The notes: generated by a model not told the origin, from the letters alone. A stretch of 64,000 nucleotides of DNA from Ciona savignyi (GCA_000149265.1 CH003364.1:639829-703828), one strand, 5' to 3'. Numbered from the stretch's first letter, positions 32,502 to 43,433 are shown. Numbers and translations are program-made.

Positions 32502-32620
32502 ATCTCCATCATGACATCACGTAGGCACCACGAGAAAAAACACAATGTAAATATTTTAGAATGCGTACGTGCGGTTTTGCTTGTGGTTGGAATTGTTTAC
32601 TGCGAATTCGCAAACATCAA
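32502..32620 (+). promoter_or_regulatory. Conserved upstream block of USP-E
   Basis: ATGACATCACGTAGGC (32511-32526) and AATGCGTACGTGCGGTTTTG (near 32560) match the block upstream of USP-C at 20170-20300, with similar spacing to the first exon (about 0.75 kb). Confidence 0.45.
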
Positions 32621-33241
32621 TCAAATGATTAAATTGCAATAATTGAAGAGTCATCATGTTTTTAATCGGTTGGTTATTTTGCGACGGGTAGTGAGTGAAT
32701 GAAATAAGCCTTTTTTGTTTCCAAGGTAAAAGCAAGCAACATAACTTTAATTTAAAGGAAAAGCAGTACTATAACCCTTCTATAACTCGGTACCATTTCT
32801 ACGCTAATTTCAAATAGCCCTCACTAACCATGTAGCTATGTTTTGGCAAGCCATTTGTCCATCTTTCATTAACCACGTGGTTTACCTCGTTAAACAAATC
32901 TGTAGCAATGCCTTGATCGTAAGTAATGCGCTACAATCGCTCCGACATGAAGAACAAGGTAATCTGACGGTTGCTAGTGTATTAACACCTGCATTTTATC
33001 AAACCCGAGGATATACAAGATTGTCTTATTATAATCCCTACGCTTTTTTAATCAAGCCAAGTTTTGATCTCGATCATCGTCACTAATATCGTTTTGCGTA
33101 GTTGGTAGGTGTAGCCTATCGGTTGCTTTAACCATTTGGCCACACGACCGTACATATTCTCTACGCTTGTGTGGGAAAATTAAACAACTTATTTACCAGC
33201 GCCCGTTGTGTGACGTGACGTACTGCGGTAAATTTCCCTTT

Positions 33242-33474
33242 TTCTCTGCACGCTATAGAATACACTGTTCTCTCAGAAAACACTCACATTATTATACAGT
33301 AACACACGTAACAATGAAGGTTCTAATTGCCGTGGACAACAGCGAATGTGCGGAAAAGGCGTTCGACTGTAAGTACAACATTTTAGTTTGGTTTAAAATG
33401 TAATTTTAAGTTCTGCTTATTGCTGATTACTATTGTCAATTAAAGATTGGATAGTCGTAAACAACAGTAGACAA
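33242..33474 (+). repeat. Duplicated USP-E promoter/first exon, left copy
   Basis: 233 bases that recur at 33729-33961 with one visible difference (GTAGACAA against GTAGGCAA). The copy holds the promoter-proximal sequence and exon 1 (33314-33368) and runs into the block of unknown bases at 33475-33574. Confidence 0.9.
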
Positions 33475-33574
33475 NNNNNNNNNNNNNNNNNNNNNNNNNN
33501 NNNNNNNNNNNNNNNNNNNNNNNNNNNNNNNNNNNNNNNNNNNNNNNNNNNNNNNNNNNNNNNNNNNNNNNNNN
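33475..33574. other. Assembly gap (100 N)
   Basis: Exactly 100 unknown bases, the conventional size for a gap of unspecified length, between the two copies of the duplicated first exon. Any ORF across it is meaningless. Confidence 0.98.
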
Positions 33575-33728
33575 ATCTGGTGATAATTCGCATGTAGGCG
33601 AATTGAATGCTATGGTATTGCAAGTGTTTATGCTTAGTACAACTAGCGTGCTTTCATGCTACTATTCAGCAAAATTGGCATTTCCTGTCGTATCGCTAGT
33701 TCTATCGTGACCACGTGTCTGCTAATCA

Positions 33729-33961
33729 TTCTCTGCACGCTATAGAATACACTGTTCTCTCAGAAAACACTCACATTATTATACAGTAACACACGTAACA
33801 ATGAAGGTTCTAATTGCCGTGGACAACAGCGAATGTGCGGAAAAGGCGTTCGACTGTAAGTACAACATTTTAGTTTGGTTTAAAATGTAATTTTAAGTTC
33901 TGCTTATTGCTGATTACTATTGTCAATTAAAGATTGGATAGTCGTAAACAACAGTAGGCAA
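33729..33961 (+). repeat. Duplicated USP-E promoter/first exon, right copy
   Basis: Second copy of the 233-base segment, 487 bases downstream of the first, containing exon 1 at 33801-33855 with the same donor. Near identity across the gap suggests an unmerged contig overlap or two haplotypes rather than an old duplication. Confidence 0.9.
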
Positions 33962-36171
33962 TATAAAGATTTGTAGAAATGGCTTTAGCAACGCTTTGGA
34001 AAAAAGCTGTACCAGACGATTAGTTTCTCGTGCTTCAGTTTATATATTAAGATTATACTGAAATACCGGGTGATATTCCATCATCTAACACAGTTTGGCA
34101 ATAGCAATATAAATTTAGTTGTATATAACCACGTTTTCCCATTCAAGTACATATAAACATGATTGTTCTATCCTATAACCTGTTTATTATGATTCCCTGA
34201 ATTACTATTTACGAATGGCCACTATTATTGAATACGCAATGGCTGGTTGATTTATATATATGGTAATATAATTTACATATATCTTCTGAGGATCTGTTAT
34301 TAACCGGGATTTTAAGACGAACGGTTAATAAAACAAAATTGAGACGAACAGTTAATAACGTCTCTCGTGTAAGCGTAAATTAGGTCAAAAGCCGATCGCA
34401 ATGACCCAAATACTTTGGTGTCTTTATTGGCGACAAGCTTATTTAGCTTGGTCACTATCTTACTATTGGATAAGGAGTAGCTAGATTTTGCGGAGTAATT
34501 GTTGCATAGATACGGCAATTCAAAGACTCAGCTAATTATTTATCAATCTATAATATACTGAAGTAGCAATAAAAAGAACCACTGTATAATATACTGAATT
34601 AGCAATAAATAAAACCACTGTCGGGTTTACCAGAGCTATGGCAATGTGTTGTGTATGAATTAGACGTTCCTTTAATTTGGTAAAACACATCATTTTACTG
34701 AGTTCAGGCAATATCCGTCAAGTGCCTTGGCCAATGACACAACCATTTAATTACCGACCAGTTTCGACCCTGCAACCTTTTAGTGACTTACTTACCAAAA
34801 AGATGCGGTTGGACTGAATCGATTAAAATTTTTTATTATTTACTCTATTTCCTAACCTGTGTTTAACGAATAAAACTGTTTGATTATTTGACGCAGGGTA
34901 CTTTGAGAAGATTCACAAACCAGGAAACGAGATTGTCGTCGGTCACTCCGACGAATCGGCGAAAATTCCGAGCCATGTCTTCCTAGGTGGGTAACCTCTA
35001 TGAATTTTGAACTCTTCGTGGCGAAAAGTTATCCCCAATGGTTATTGGACATTACACATCGTGCCCACAGTCAAGTTTTTACTAGTTCTATTACAGTATA
35101 CTAATAATTGATTTATTAGTATCCTTGTACATGAGAAGCCATGCATTATCCAGTGGTTTATCGTAATATTAGTATACTTCATTAGCACAATCGAGTTGTT
35201 AAAGCTTTTATAGTGAGGGTCATTGCCTTTATTTCTGGGTAAATACATTATGCTTACATACGAGTTGCTGCATTTATTACATCATACATTGGTGGTTTAT
35301 TAATTTATATCCTCGTCTTTGTGGGTGGGGAAACCAGGCAGTTCAAGATTCATCTATTGGTATTTTGCTTGCAGCGGGCGAGGTGGCTTACCACATCGAC
35401 GTGTTAAACGCCGAGGCTGCGAAGTTGAAAAAGAAACGTCAGGATTTAAGCCACAAGTACAAGACGAAGATTGAGAAATACACTGATGTGAGACATAATC
35501 CTAACATTTTTGGAACGTTAACATGGTAACATTTTTGTTGATGAATACTTAGCGTCACCTATACAAATAACAAAATGCTCAGAAACACCCGTTGTAACAA
35601 TAGGGTATGGGATAGGATATTCATGTTTATCACCGTGAGTGGGAAAACCAAGGGGGTTAACACACGGGTAATCTTCAGGTTACCTCGCGTTCACTGTTGG
35701 GTTACCGGAGCTATTGCAGTACGTTGTGTATGATTCACGCACGTTTCTTTAATTTAGTAGAACCCATTAATCCGCTGGGTTTAAGCAATGTCCGTTAAGT
35801 GCCTTGCTTAAGGACACAATATGGTCAGGAGTTGTTACCATAGCTCGATATAAAATAATAATAATGGATATCTGACTTCATGTGCTAATTTAGTGTAGTT
35901 TATATTGTCAGTAAGAGGCTCGGCAACATTTAACATGCAGTGTGTCAGTTTAATAATAAATTTACCTCCGCAGATTAATTATAAACTGGTGTTCGAGGTG
36001 AACGACCATTACCCGGGCGAATCGATCGTAAAAATGGCGGAAGAGGAGAATTGTGATGTCATAATCACTGGATCGCGCGGCCTGGGAGCGGTTAGACGCA
36101 CGATCCTCGGTTCTGTGAGCGACTACGTTCTGCACCATGCGAAGATACCTGTGCTCGTGTGTCATAAGTGA
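33801..36171 (+). CDS. Universal stress protein E (four coding exons)
   Basis: Exons: 33801-33855 (an equivalent exon 1 copy is at 33314-33368), 34897-34986, 35375-35487, 35974-36171; phases 1-1-0, 151 residues. The start is MKVLIAVDNSECAEKAFD. Exon 2 ends with a distinctive GHSDESAKIPSHVFL. Exon 3 is AYHIDVLNAEAAKLKKKRQD, a lysine-rich helix. Exon 4 has the ATP motif GSRGLGAVRRTILGS and ends IPVLVCHK. Exon 4 and the upstream block are closest to USP-C, so these two are recent duplicates with USP-D between them. Which first exon is used cannot be decided; both encode the same residues. Confidence 0.9.
34620..34815 (-). mobile_element. SINE without tail
   Basis: The minus-strand copy starts TCGGGTTTACCAGAGCTATG, keeps TTAATTTGGTAAAACACATC and ends in a decayed head (AAGATGCGGTTGGACTGAAT). 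It lies in intron 1 of USP-E. Confidence 0.7.
35606..35822 (-). mobile_element. SINE without tRNA-like head
   Basis: GGGATAGGATATTCATGTTT through GTGCCTTGCTTAAGGACACA on the minus strand; cut off before the B box. It lies in intron 3 of USP-E. Confidence 0.8.
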
Positions 36172-36631
36172 ACCTTTATGACGCTGCGACTGAGCTTGGC
36201 TAAATCGGTGTAGACTGTAGCTGATCATTAGTTCAAAATGTAACTACTTATTTTCACACATTCTACCATAAACCGATCAAATATAGGTACAATAAAGTAC
36301 TTGAATTCAATTGCTTAAAAATTCAAAGGTAAAGTATAAAATATAAACACGCACTATAGATAAAAAATGTGAAATTTTATTCATGAGCTTTTTTGTATCA
36401 ATGCAAGTTCAAATTGTGTCAATAAAAGTGGTTTTGTGATACCAACGTGCATCTCTTTGCTACAACCTTATCCAATTAATTATTCGTAATAAACGTATCG
36501 TTAGCTTATGCATATAATGTAACAACTCCATTAATTTAATAGTAAGCAATATATGGATTTATTTCCGTGAATAAAAGAAAAAACGCAGGGTGCGTTGATT
36601 ATCTACACACTGTATGTTCACCCCAAGCTAG

Positions 36632-36910
36632 TCCAACCGATTGGCTTGGTAGTTTAGTGCGTCGCCTTTCAGCCAAAAGGTTTCGGTCCAAAACTGGTCG
36701 CAATCAAGTCAGTTGTGTCTTTAGGTAAGGCACAGGATTGATTAATGGGTTTTTCCAAATTAAAGGAACGTCCGCTTTTTACACAACACACTGCAATAAC
36801 TTAACTCGACAGTAAACTTTAGATGATCTATCGATCGCCCATGTGTTAAAGAGTTAAACCCTTGTATTTTCTCATTCACGGTATAGACACGAATAACCTA
36901 TCCTATCCTC
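36632..36910 (+). mobile_element. tRNA-derived SINE
   Basis: Starts GTCCAACCGATTGGCTTGGT, has AACTGGTCGCAATCAAGTCA and ends GAATAACCTATCCTATCCTC. The centre is shortened and diverged. Confidence 0.8.
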
Positions 36911-37564
36911 ACCTTAAATAACGAATAAGAACATAAACAAAAATAGACAAAAGTTTAATAATTGCAACCAAACGATACAGAGCTTAGTTTGTAACACTTT
37001 TGTAAGAAAATGAAACATTTGAACAACTGTACTATATAACACACAATGAATTTTCTGCTAGTGTCATGAATCCGTTTTAAAAAATATTGCAACAAAGGTA
37101 AATTAATAATTACTTAGAATGGTTTTAAAACAGTCTAGTGTTAGCGAACGTATAAAATATTTTTTTGTTTTACCATTTTTACAATGGTTTTTACAATATC
37201 TAATAAATTTAATCAAGGTAATTTTGAAATTGCTTGAAAGCATGGGCTTAACATGCTGAATGAGTTTAATAAAATGACAACACCAACAAAATTAATTAAG
37301 AGAAAATAAGGGAAATTGATATTTGAAAAACCACCGTTTAACAAGCAACATTTCAGGAACTTTACTTTTTTATACTTATGGAAAAGTAGTAATAGCAGAA
37401 TAGCATCTAACAATATATAGAGTGGCAAAATTGCAATAATCTCAACACTTTGTAATAAAAGCACAACATCCCGACTTAAAGTTTAATAATCACTTTAAAT
37501 TCCAGAAGAAAAAAAACGAGAACTTTTTTTATAATTTTTTCGAACTAAGAACCTGTGTTGGAGC
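36911..37564. other. Intergenic, nothing recognised
   Basis: AT-rich 3' flank of the ARL10-like gene. An 83-codon minus-strand ORF (37213-37464) is leucine/isoleucine-rich by base composition and has no domain. Confidence 0.4.
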
Positions 37565-40500
37565 TCAACTTTTTACATCACTTAATAAGCTCACAACAAT
37601 ACTTAGTATGGTGGACCTGAAGGTTGAACCTGAACTTCCTTCCAGCGTCGTGTCAAGCAGGGTTAGCGTTCCGCTACTCTTCCTGCCGATTTCCTTCAAA
37701 TCTTTGGACGCAAATATTTGCGAACACTTATGTGCTCCTCGCATATCCTGGGATGGAAATATGAAGTAGGGTAAATATTCTAACCGGCTAGCTTGGTGGA
37801 TTAGTACGGCGTCGCCTATCACCCGAAGAGTTGCAGGTTTGAAACTGGTCGGTTGTGCCTTTGGGCAAGGCACTTAAGGTTGGGCATCCCTGATCTAGAG
37901 TATATATTTTTTAAGTTTAATAACTTTACTATTTAAACAATTGGATAAGCTATTAAACATTATAGGAAGCACATGATCAAAAACTTGATTTTTAAAACTG
38001 ACACCTAGTACATATTGACTATGATATAAATTTAGTTTAGTTATTTTTTTAATGGAAACACGAGGCAGGGCCTTTGATAAAAATTTGGAAAACGGGAATA
38101 AGAAACACGTCGTTCAAACACGCCTAAAAACCAATCAATTATTTATTTATTTTAGGTATATTTATACAGGCCTGCCAAACCTACATAAAAAATCAAACAA
38201 ATTATAAATACAATTGAAAAATAATCGTTTATAACAAAATTATTACACTAATTCGGGAAGACAAGTGTGCGATATATAAACAACTTAAAAAATGAGCGAT
38301 ATATAAACAAACTTAAACCTGTTTGTTCGCGATAAGCAAGCAGGGAACATTGGAATTGGTTTGTTGCAGAAGTTGAACCAACTCAAGCTTGGCTGGCTTA
38401 AACCTTGCCAACTGGCCAGCATCTACCATGTAGATGAGCACGTCCATGTCTGAGGTGAACTCCGACCAATATTTACGAGTTTTCGCTCCCCCTCCGACTA
38501 AAGCGATGCAGTAGATTAGCATATAGCATAGGATAAGGTACAATATGTACAATATTCATGTTCATTCGTGAATATGAAAACCAAGGGGGTTAACTGGAGC
38601 TATTACAGTGTGTTGTGTATGAATCAGACTATCTTTAAATTTGGTTTAAAATCATTTACTCCACTGGTTTTATGCAATGTCCGTTAAGTGCCTTACCAAA
38701 GGATACGACCAACTAGCTCACGACTAGTTTTGAACCCACATCCTTTCGACGAAAGGCGATGCACCAGCCCACCAAGCTAATCAGTCTGATTAATGCAATT
38801 GGCAATGCTGGATTCCTAAGTTGGCATTTCCACAGCACTGCTAACTCTTACGGATAAACATCAACAGACAATAAAATCCACACCTATCTTACCTTCCATT
38901 ACATTCAACATAAACCCATCAGTTTCAATCTGGACCACATTGAAACCTATTGTCGGGGTATATCCTGTATTGGGTGTCTTTGCCAGGATGTTAAGCAAGT
39001 ATGATTTCCCACATCCTTCAAGCCCCAATACTAATACCTTGGCTGGAATAAGAGGTTTGCTTTGAACAGGTGTTTCTAAAAGTTCAGTTTCCGTTGCGTT
39101 AAAATTGTCATCAAAATCCTGTAAATCTGACAACGCTGATGATGTAATATGCATGTCCAATGATGTCATAGGAGTGTTAGATTCTGTCACAGATGATGTA
39201 GACGTTACAGCCAGATCTGATGGTGTGATGTGGTTAGCTGTTGATGTAACTGATGTATCTGACGATATCACATTTTCAGGCAAATAAGATGCCAGTCGCT
39301 GTAAAGGAACACTTCTTTCAACCTGTAGAGAAGAATCATAATAATTGGTGCTAAGTGACCTTATGAGTCTGATAAACACATATTAAACCCAATCATGTGA
39401 GTACTTTTCATGCTAGTACTGCTCATACTAGTACCCCACATAATAATACTCCTAATACTAGTATTTTTAAACTAGTACCCTGAATCAGTACTCCGCATAC
39501 TAGTACTCCACTCCGCATACTAGTACTCCACTCCACACACTAGTACTCCACTCCACACACTAGTACTCCACTCCACACACTAGTACTCCACTCCACACAC
39601 TAGTACTCCACTCCACACACTAGTACTCCACTCCACACACTAGTACTCCACTACACACACTAGTACTCCACTCCACACACTAGTACTCCACTACACACAC
39701 TAGTACTCCACTCCACACACTAGTACTCCACTCCACACACTAGTACTCCACTCCACACACTAGTACTCCACTCCACACACTAGTACTCCACTCCACACAC
39801 TAGTACTCCACTCCACACACTAGTACTCCACTCCACACACTAGTACTCCACTCCACACTCTAGTGCTCCACTCCACACTCTAGTGCTCCACTCCACACAC
39901 TAGTACTCCACTCCACACACTAGTACTCCACTCCACACACTAGTACTCCACTCCACACACTAGTACTCCACTCCACACACTAGTACTCCACTCCACACAC
40001 TAGTACTCCACTCCACACACTAGTACTCCACTCCACACACTAGTACTCCACTCCACACACTAGTACTCCACTCCACACACTAGTACTCCACATACTAGTA
40101 TTCCTCATACAAGTACTCCACTCCACACACTAGTACTACTCATACCAGTACTCCACTCCACACACTAGTACTCCACTCCACACACTAGTACTCCACTACA
40201 CACACTAGTACTCCACTCCACACACTAGTACTCCACATACCAGTACTTCACATACTAGTATTCCTCATACCAGTACTCCACTACATAAACACACTATGAC
40301 ACAAGCACAAAATGAGAAACCTCATCCTCGGACACAATAGAATCCTCATCACCGATCCCTTCATCAGTATCATCCACTATCGACTGATGATGCTTGAAGA
40401 TGTAGTAACCCACACCACCTGTCGGTACATAAAGAAGAAGATAACAAAATACCAATAATTCATGGCATCCCACTACAAAAATAATAAAAAATCCACAAAA

Positions 40501-42468
40501 ATAAGTCTAAAAATTTAGGAAAGCAAGGAAAAATTTGTATGCACAAAATCTTGTCGAAAACTGCTGTGCTTTTCAGAGTTGCACGATACAATTTAAAAAT
40601 TGTACCTAAATTTGGCTTATCTTTATGATATCAATTACGCACATTCATCCAAAAGTTGTTATATTATTCAAAAAAATTATCACAATAACTGTAAAATTAT
40701 AGAATAGGATATTTATGTTTATCCCGTGAATGGAAAAACCAAGGGGGTTAACACACAGGCAATCGTCAGACCTTATAAAACGCTTTTGGGTTTTAAATAA
40801 TTCAGGTGCAAAATCATAAAAAAAGCTTGAAGATAAATCACCGGTATCCTGCCGTAAGTTAACAATACCAAAAGGAAGGAAAGTAGGAAAGAGGTTAAAG
40901 AAAAGCAGCAAAATGCTATATACCTTTTCCATTCATAAAGTATATATATAGCCTAGCATTTCCCTCCAGAAGGTATGTAGCATTTAAAGGACTTTGGAGC
41001 AAGAACGGGAGCCAGTTGTATAAAAGCTAGCTGCAGCTCAGGATTCTTTCCTGAAACGCTACTGTAATTGGCGCATTTTACATAATTTAACAGCTACCCG
41101 TATTGACGAAATTGAACAATTGATGCTTTTTACTGGTTACAGGAGCTGAACCAAATGTTGGAATAAATTTAGCCAGTGACAGAAAATGCCTTAAACATGA
41201 CAATAGCAGTTCAAAAATTATCTAAAGACTCCTTTACTGTTGTAGCGGAAAATGAAGATAAACTTAAAGGCATTTTAAGTTAGATGAAGAAACTAGCTTG
41301 GCTTTTAGATATGATTCTGAGTGTAAAATGACACATATGCGATTTCTGCCCATACATTCTAGCTGGCAATACATGATGGGTTGAAAGCAAGGCTTTGGAA
41401 CTGGAGCTGGGACACGGAGCCAGGCTTTTTCGGAGCTGAAGCTACTTTAAAATAAAATAGAGCTCTGGGCTGGAGCCGTAGCAGTTGCATATTTGTACTT
41501 GCTTCAAAGCCCAGTTTCTTTTACATACGGTTAGGGACGGAGCGGTAGTGTGATTTTTCTCTGCTGGATGGCGCTATTTATCAGCTGTACTAAAGCGGGA
41601 GGAGGGAAACCACTAACTAAAATTACGGACACTAATTTTAACCCATTTCTAAACACTAATCTCAACCGCAAGACTAACACTACCTCTAGCCCCATGTTTA
41701 TTACACCATTTACGCATTTTAAGTAAATAGTGTTTACAATCAATTTAAAGTATGAAGTGATAAAACTGCAATAAGCTTTAATGTTATAAGATCGATTACT
41801 TTAGCCAATGCTTGGACAAATTCGTTATAATGAGTTTGTGTATAACTAAGAAACAAAAGAGTTAATAAGCAGAAAAAATCGCTTTGTCGAGGAATCGAAC
41901 CATGGTCTCCCGCGTGACAGTCCAGGATACTTACCACTACACTAACGAGGAATACGATTAGTAAGTGCGAAAACTAGTATACAACCTCTCAGTCGCGGGT
42001 GCCTCTAAATACTACAGGACCGCTTGGAGCGCCTGGATCACTTAGATTGCTATGGAAAGTAATTCTAACCGTGTCCCAAACACTAATCTCAACCCCAGAA
42101 CAAACTTTAACCCCAACCCTAACATTATTATCATGTCTTTTTTAATTACGAAGTATAGTAAGCGATCCGGAGTATTTAGAGGTACCGCTCAGCCGCTTAA
42201 CACTAGAAAATCGTCACTCCCCAAATAATTCTAAAAAATTAAATCCCTGTACGAGTCTACGGTACTACTTTTGCAGGACTACTGGATTATAGATAATGTC
42301 ACTGAATCAAAGTAATCAATGTAAATTATAAAGTGCGAAAGTTTGGTATTAGACTGAATTTAAATGTACATTATTTACTTACAAGTGGTACTTACCTATA
42401 ACTATACCGGATACTCCAAGACCAATAACCACCGCCGTTGTGGGCGATTTAAACTTTGGAAGCCGCAT
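37565..42468 (-). CDS. ARL10: ARL10-like small GTPase with N-terminal membrane anchor (five exons)
   Basis: Exons: 42396-42468, 40321-40418, 38893-39322, 38319-38497, 37565-37747; GT-AG borders, consistent phases, 320 residues. ARL10 is an ARF-family GTP-binding protein anchored by an N-terminal membrane segment in place of a myristoylated helix. The anchor is TTAVVIGLGVSGIVIGGVGY (about residues 10-29), followed by an acidic region (DDTDEGIGDEDSIVSEDE) and a long Ser/Thr-rich linker (about 75-130). The GTPase domain shows the P-loop GLEGCGKS (157-164), switch I PTIGF (180-184), switch II region MEVGGGAKTRKYW and NKQD (258-261), which spans the exon 4/5 junction. As in vertebrate ARL10, the usual WDxGG is altered (MEVGG). 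It is longer than human ARL10 because of the linker. Intron 2 is occupied by a minisatellite, intron 3 by a SINE. Confidence 0.85.
37781..37878 (+). mobile_element. SINE head
   Basis: ACCGGCTAGCTTGGTGGATT, GAAGAGTTGCAGGTTTGAAA and CTTTGGGCAAGGCACTTAAG are the 5' third of a SINE. It stops abruptly where GTTGGGCATCCCTG, a hAT-like terminus, begins (37877). It lies in intron 4 of the ARL10-like gene. Confidence 0.7.
38045..38140 (+). repeat. Dispersed repeat copy
   Basis: GGAAACACGAGGCAGGGCCT, AAATTTGGAAAACGGGAATA and AACACGTCGTTCAAACACGC match the 13790-13880 copy. Intron 4 of the ARL10-like gene. Confidence 0.5.
38522..38795 (-). mobile_element. SINE, internally shortened
   Basis: Minus-strand tail ATAGGATAAGG and GTGAATATGAAAACCAAGGG, then a 40-base deletion, then TGTCCGTTAAGTGCCTTACC and a head ending AGCTAATCAGTCTGA. 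Intron 3 of the ARL10-like gene. Confidence 0.75.
39402..40285. repeat. 20-bp minisatellite in intron 2 of the ARL10-like gene
   Basis: Unit TAGTACTCCACTCCACACAC. From 39501 to about 40090 roughly 29 units follow in perfect 20-base register. Degenerate, shorter units (CATACTAGTACT and CATACCAGTACT forms) lie at both ends. Variant units (ACTACACACAC and CACTCTAGTGCTC) are interspersed, the latter as an adjacent pair, which points to recent unequal exchange or slippage. Each unit contains the overlapping palindromes ACTAGT and AGTACT. Confidence 0.97.
40705..40775 (-). mobile_element. SINE tail fragment
   Basis: GAATAGGATATTTATGTTTA, CCCGTGAATGGAAAAACCAA and ACAGGCAATCGTCAGACC: only the tail end of a minus-strand SINE, in intron 1 of the ARL10-like gene. 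Confidence 0.7.
41590..41705 (+). repeat. TAACCC-family repeat, diverged
   Basis: AAACACTAATCTCAACCGCA and CTAACACTACCTCTAGCCCC match the core of the GGTGCC-family MITEs, but the inverted ends are not found. Intron 1 of the ARL10-like gene. Confidence 0.5.
41880..41951 (-). pseudogene. tRNA-Asp(GTC)-like pseudogene
   Basis: The minus strand reads TCCTCGTTAGTGTAGTGG, then the anticodon loop CTGTCAC with GTC, then GCGGGAGACC and GGTTCGATTCC. A and B boxes are intact and a T6 run follows the 3' end (GCGATTTTTTC). The 5' strand of the anticodon stem is CTGGA where GCGGG needs CCCGC. The T stem and the 3' acceptor strand (ACAAAGC) no longer pair. So it could still be read by Pol III but cannot fold as a good tRNA. 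It lies in intron 1 of the ARL10-like gene, on the same strand. Confidence 0.75.
41999..42186. mobile_element. MITE of the GGTGCC/TAACCC family
   Basis: The left end GGTGCCTCTAAATACTACAG and the right end GAGTATTTAGAGGTACC are inverted. The core reads TTCTAACCGTGTCCCAAACA and CTTTAACCCCAACCCTAAC, very close to the 7006-7213 copy. The right end has lost about 15 bases (CCAAGCGGTCCTGTA). Intron 1 of the ARL10-like gene. Confidence 0.8.
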
Positions 42469-42784
42469 TTATAAGTTTCTAACTAATTATCAAACATATA
42501 GACTGTTTTATTGCTCTACTACGTGACACACATACATCAACAAACAGATTTAAAATAATTTGAGGGAATGTCGAGATATGCACTTTAACCGGAGTAGTAA
42601 AAAGAATTATGAAAACCTTAACGTATTTACAACCCTTTTTACAAACCGAGTGTGTTTATAGGATATATTTTACTCTTAAATAAAAAGAAGTATCCTACCA
42701 GACAAATATGTCTATTCCGTTGTGCCCGCATATATTAAATAAATAATCATATGCTTATATGCGTGTTTTGTCATGGTCGCATGT

Positions 42785-43083
42785 AGGATATGTAGGATAT
42801 TCATGTTTATCCCCGTGAATGGGAAAACCTATGGGGGTTATCACACGGGCAATCGTCAGATCACCTCGCGCCCATCGTCGGGTTACCGGAGCTATTGGAG
42901 TGTGTTGTATATGATAGACACGTTCCTTCAATTTGGTAGAACCCATTAATCCGCTTAGTTCAGGCAATGTCCGTAAAGTGTCTTGCCCAAGGACACAACC
43001 GACTAGCTAGCGACCAGTTTCGCACCTACAACCTTTCGATTGAAAGGCGACGCACATAACCGCTAGACCACCGGGCCGGACAA
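42785..43083 (-). mobile_element. tRNA-derived SINE, full length
   Basis: The minus-strand copy runs from ATGTAGGATATTCATGTTTA to GCTAGACCACCGGGCCGGAC and includes CATCGTCGGGTTACCGGAGC and CTAGCGACCAGTTTCGCACC. Confidence 0.88.
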
Positions 43084-43130
43084 TGTAATAAAAAAATAAA
43101 CCTAACCTTCCATAAAGAGTCAGGGTGCTG

Positions 43131-43433
43131 ATAGGATAAGATAGAATATTCATGTTTATCCCCGTGAATGGGAAAAACAAGAGGGTTAACACACGGGAAA
43201 TCGTCAGATCACCTCGCGCCCACCGTCGGGTTACCGAAGCTATTGCAGTGTGTTATGAATAATAGACACGTTGCCTCAATTTGGTAGAACCCACTAATCC
43301 GCTGGGTTCTGGCAATGTCCGTAAAGTGCCTTGCCCAAGGACACAGCCGACTAGCTAGCGACCAGTTTCGCACCTGCAACCTTCCGATTGAAAGGCGACG
43401 CACTAAACCGCCCGACTAACCGGCAGGACAATA
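43131..43433 (-). mobile_element. tRNA-derived SINE, full length, tandem neighbour
   Basis: Very similar to the copy at 42785 and in the same orientation, 50 bases away: GATAGGATAAGATAGAATAT to GACTAACCGGCAGGAC, with a distinct TTGCCTCAATTTGGTAGAAC. They are two independent insertions or a local duplication. Confidence 0.88.

Noticed and set aside
33417-33623. 68-codon ORF spanning the unknown bases
   Set aside because: Half of it is assembly gap.
39105-39287. Plus-strand ORF rich in Asp/Val opposite ARL10 exon 3
   Set aside because: Shadow of the Ser/Thr-rich linker of the ARL10-like protein.
39501-40090. Regular 20-bp array considered as a CRISPR-like array
   Set aside because: No unique spacers between units, eukaryotic intron context; it is a minisatellite.
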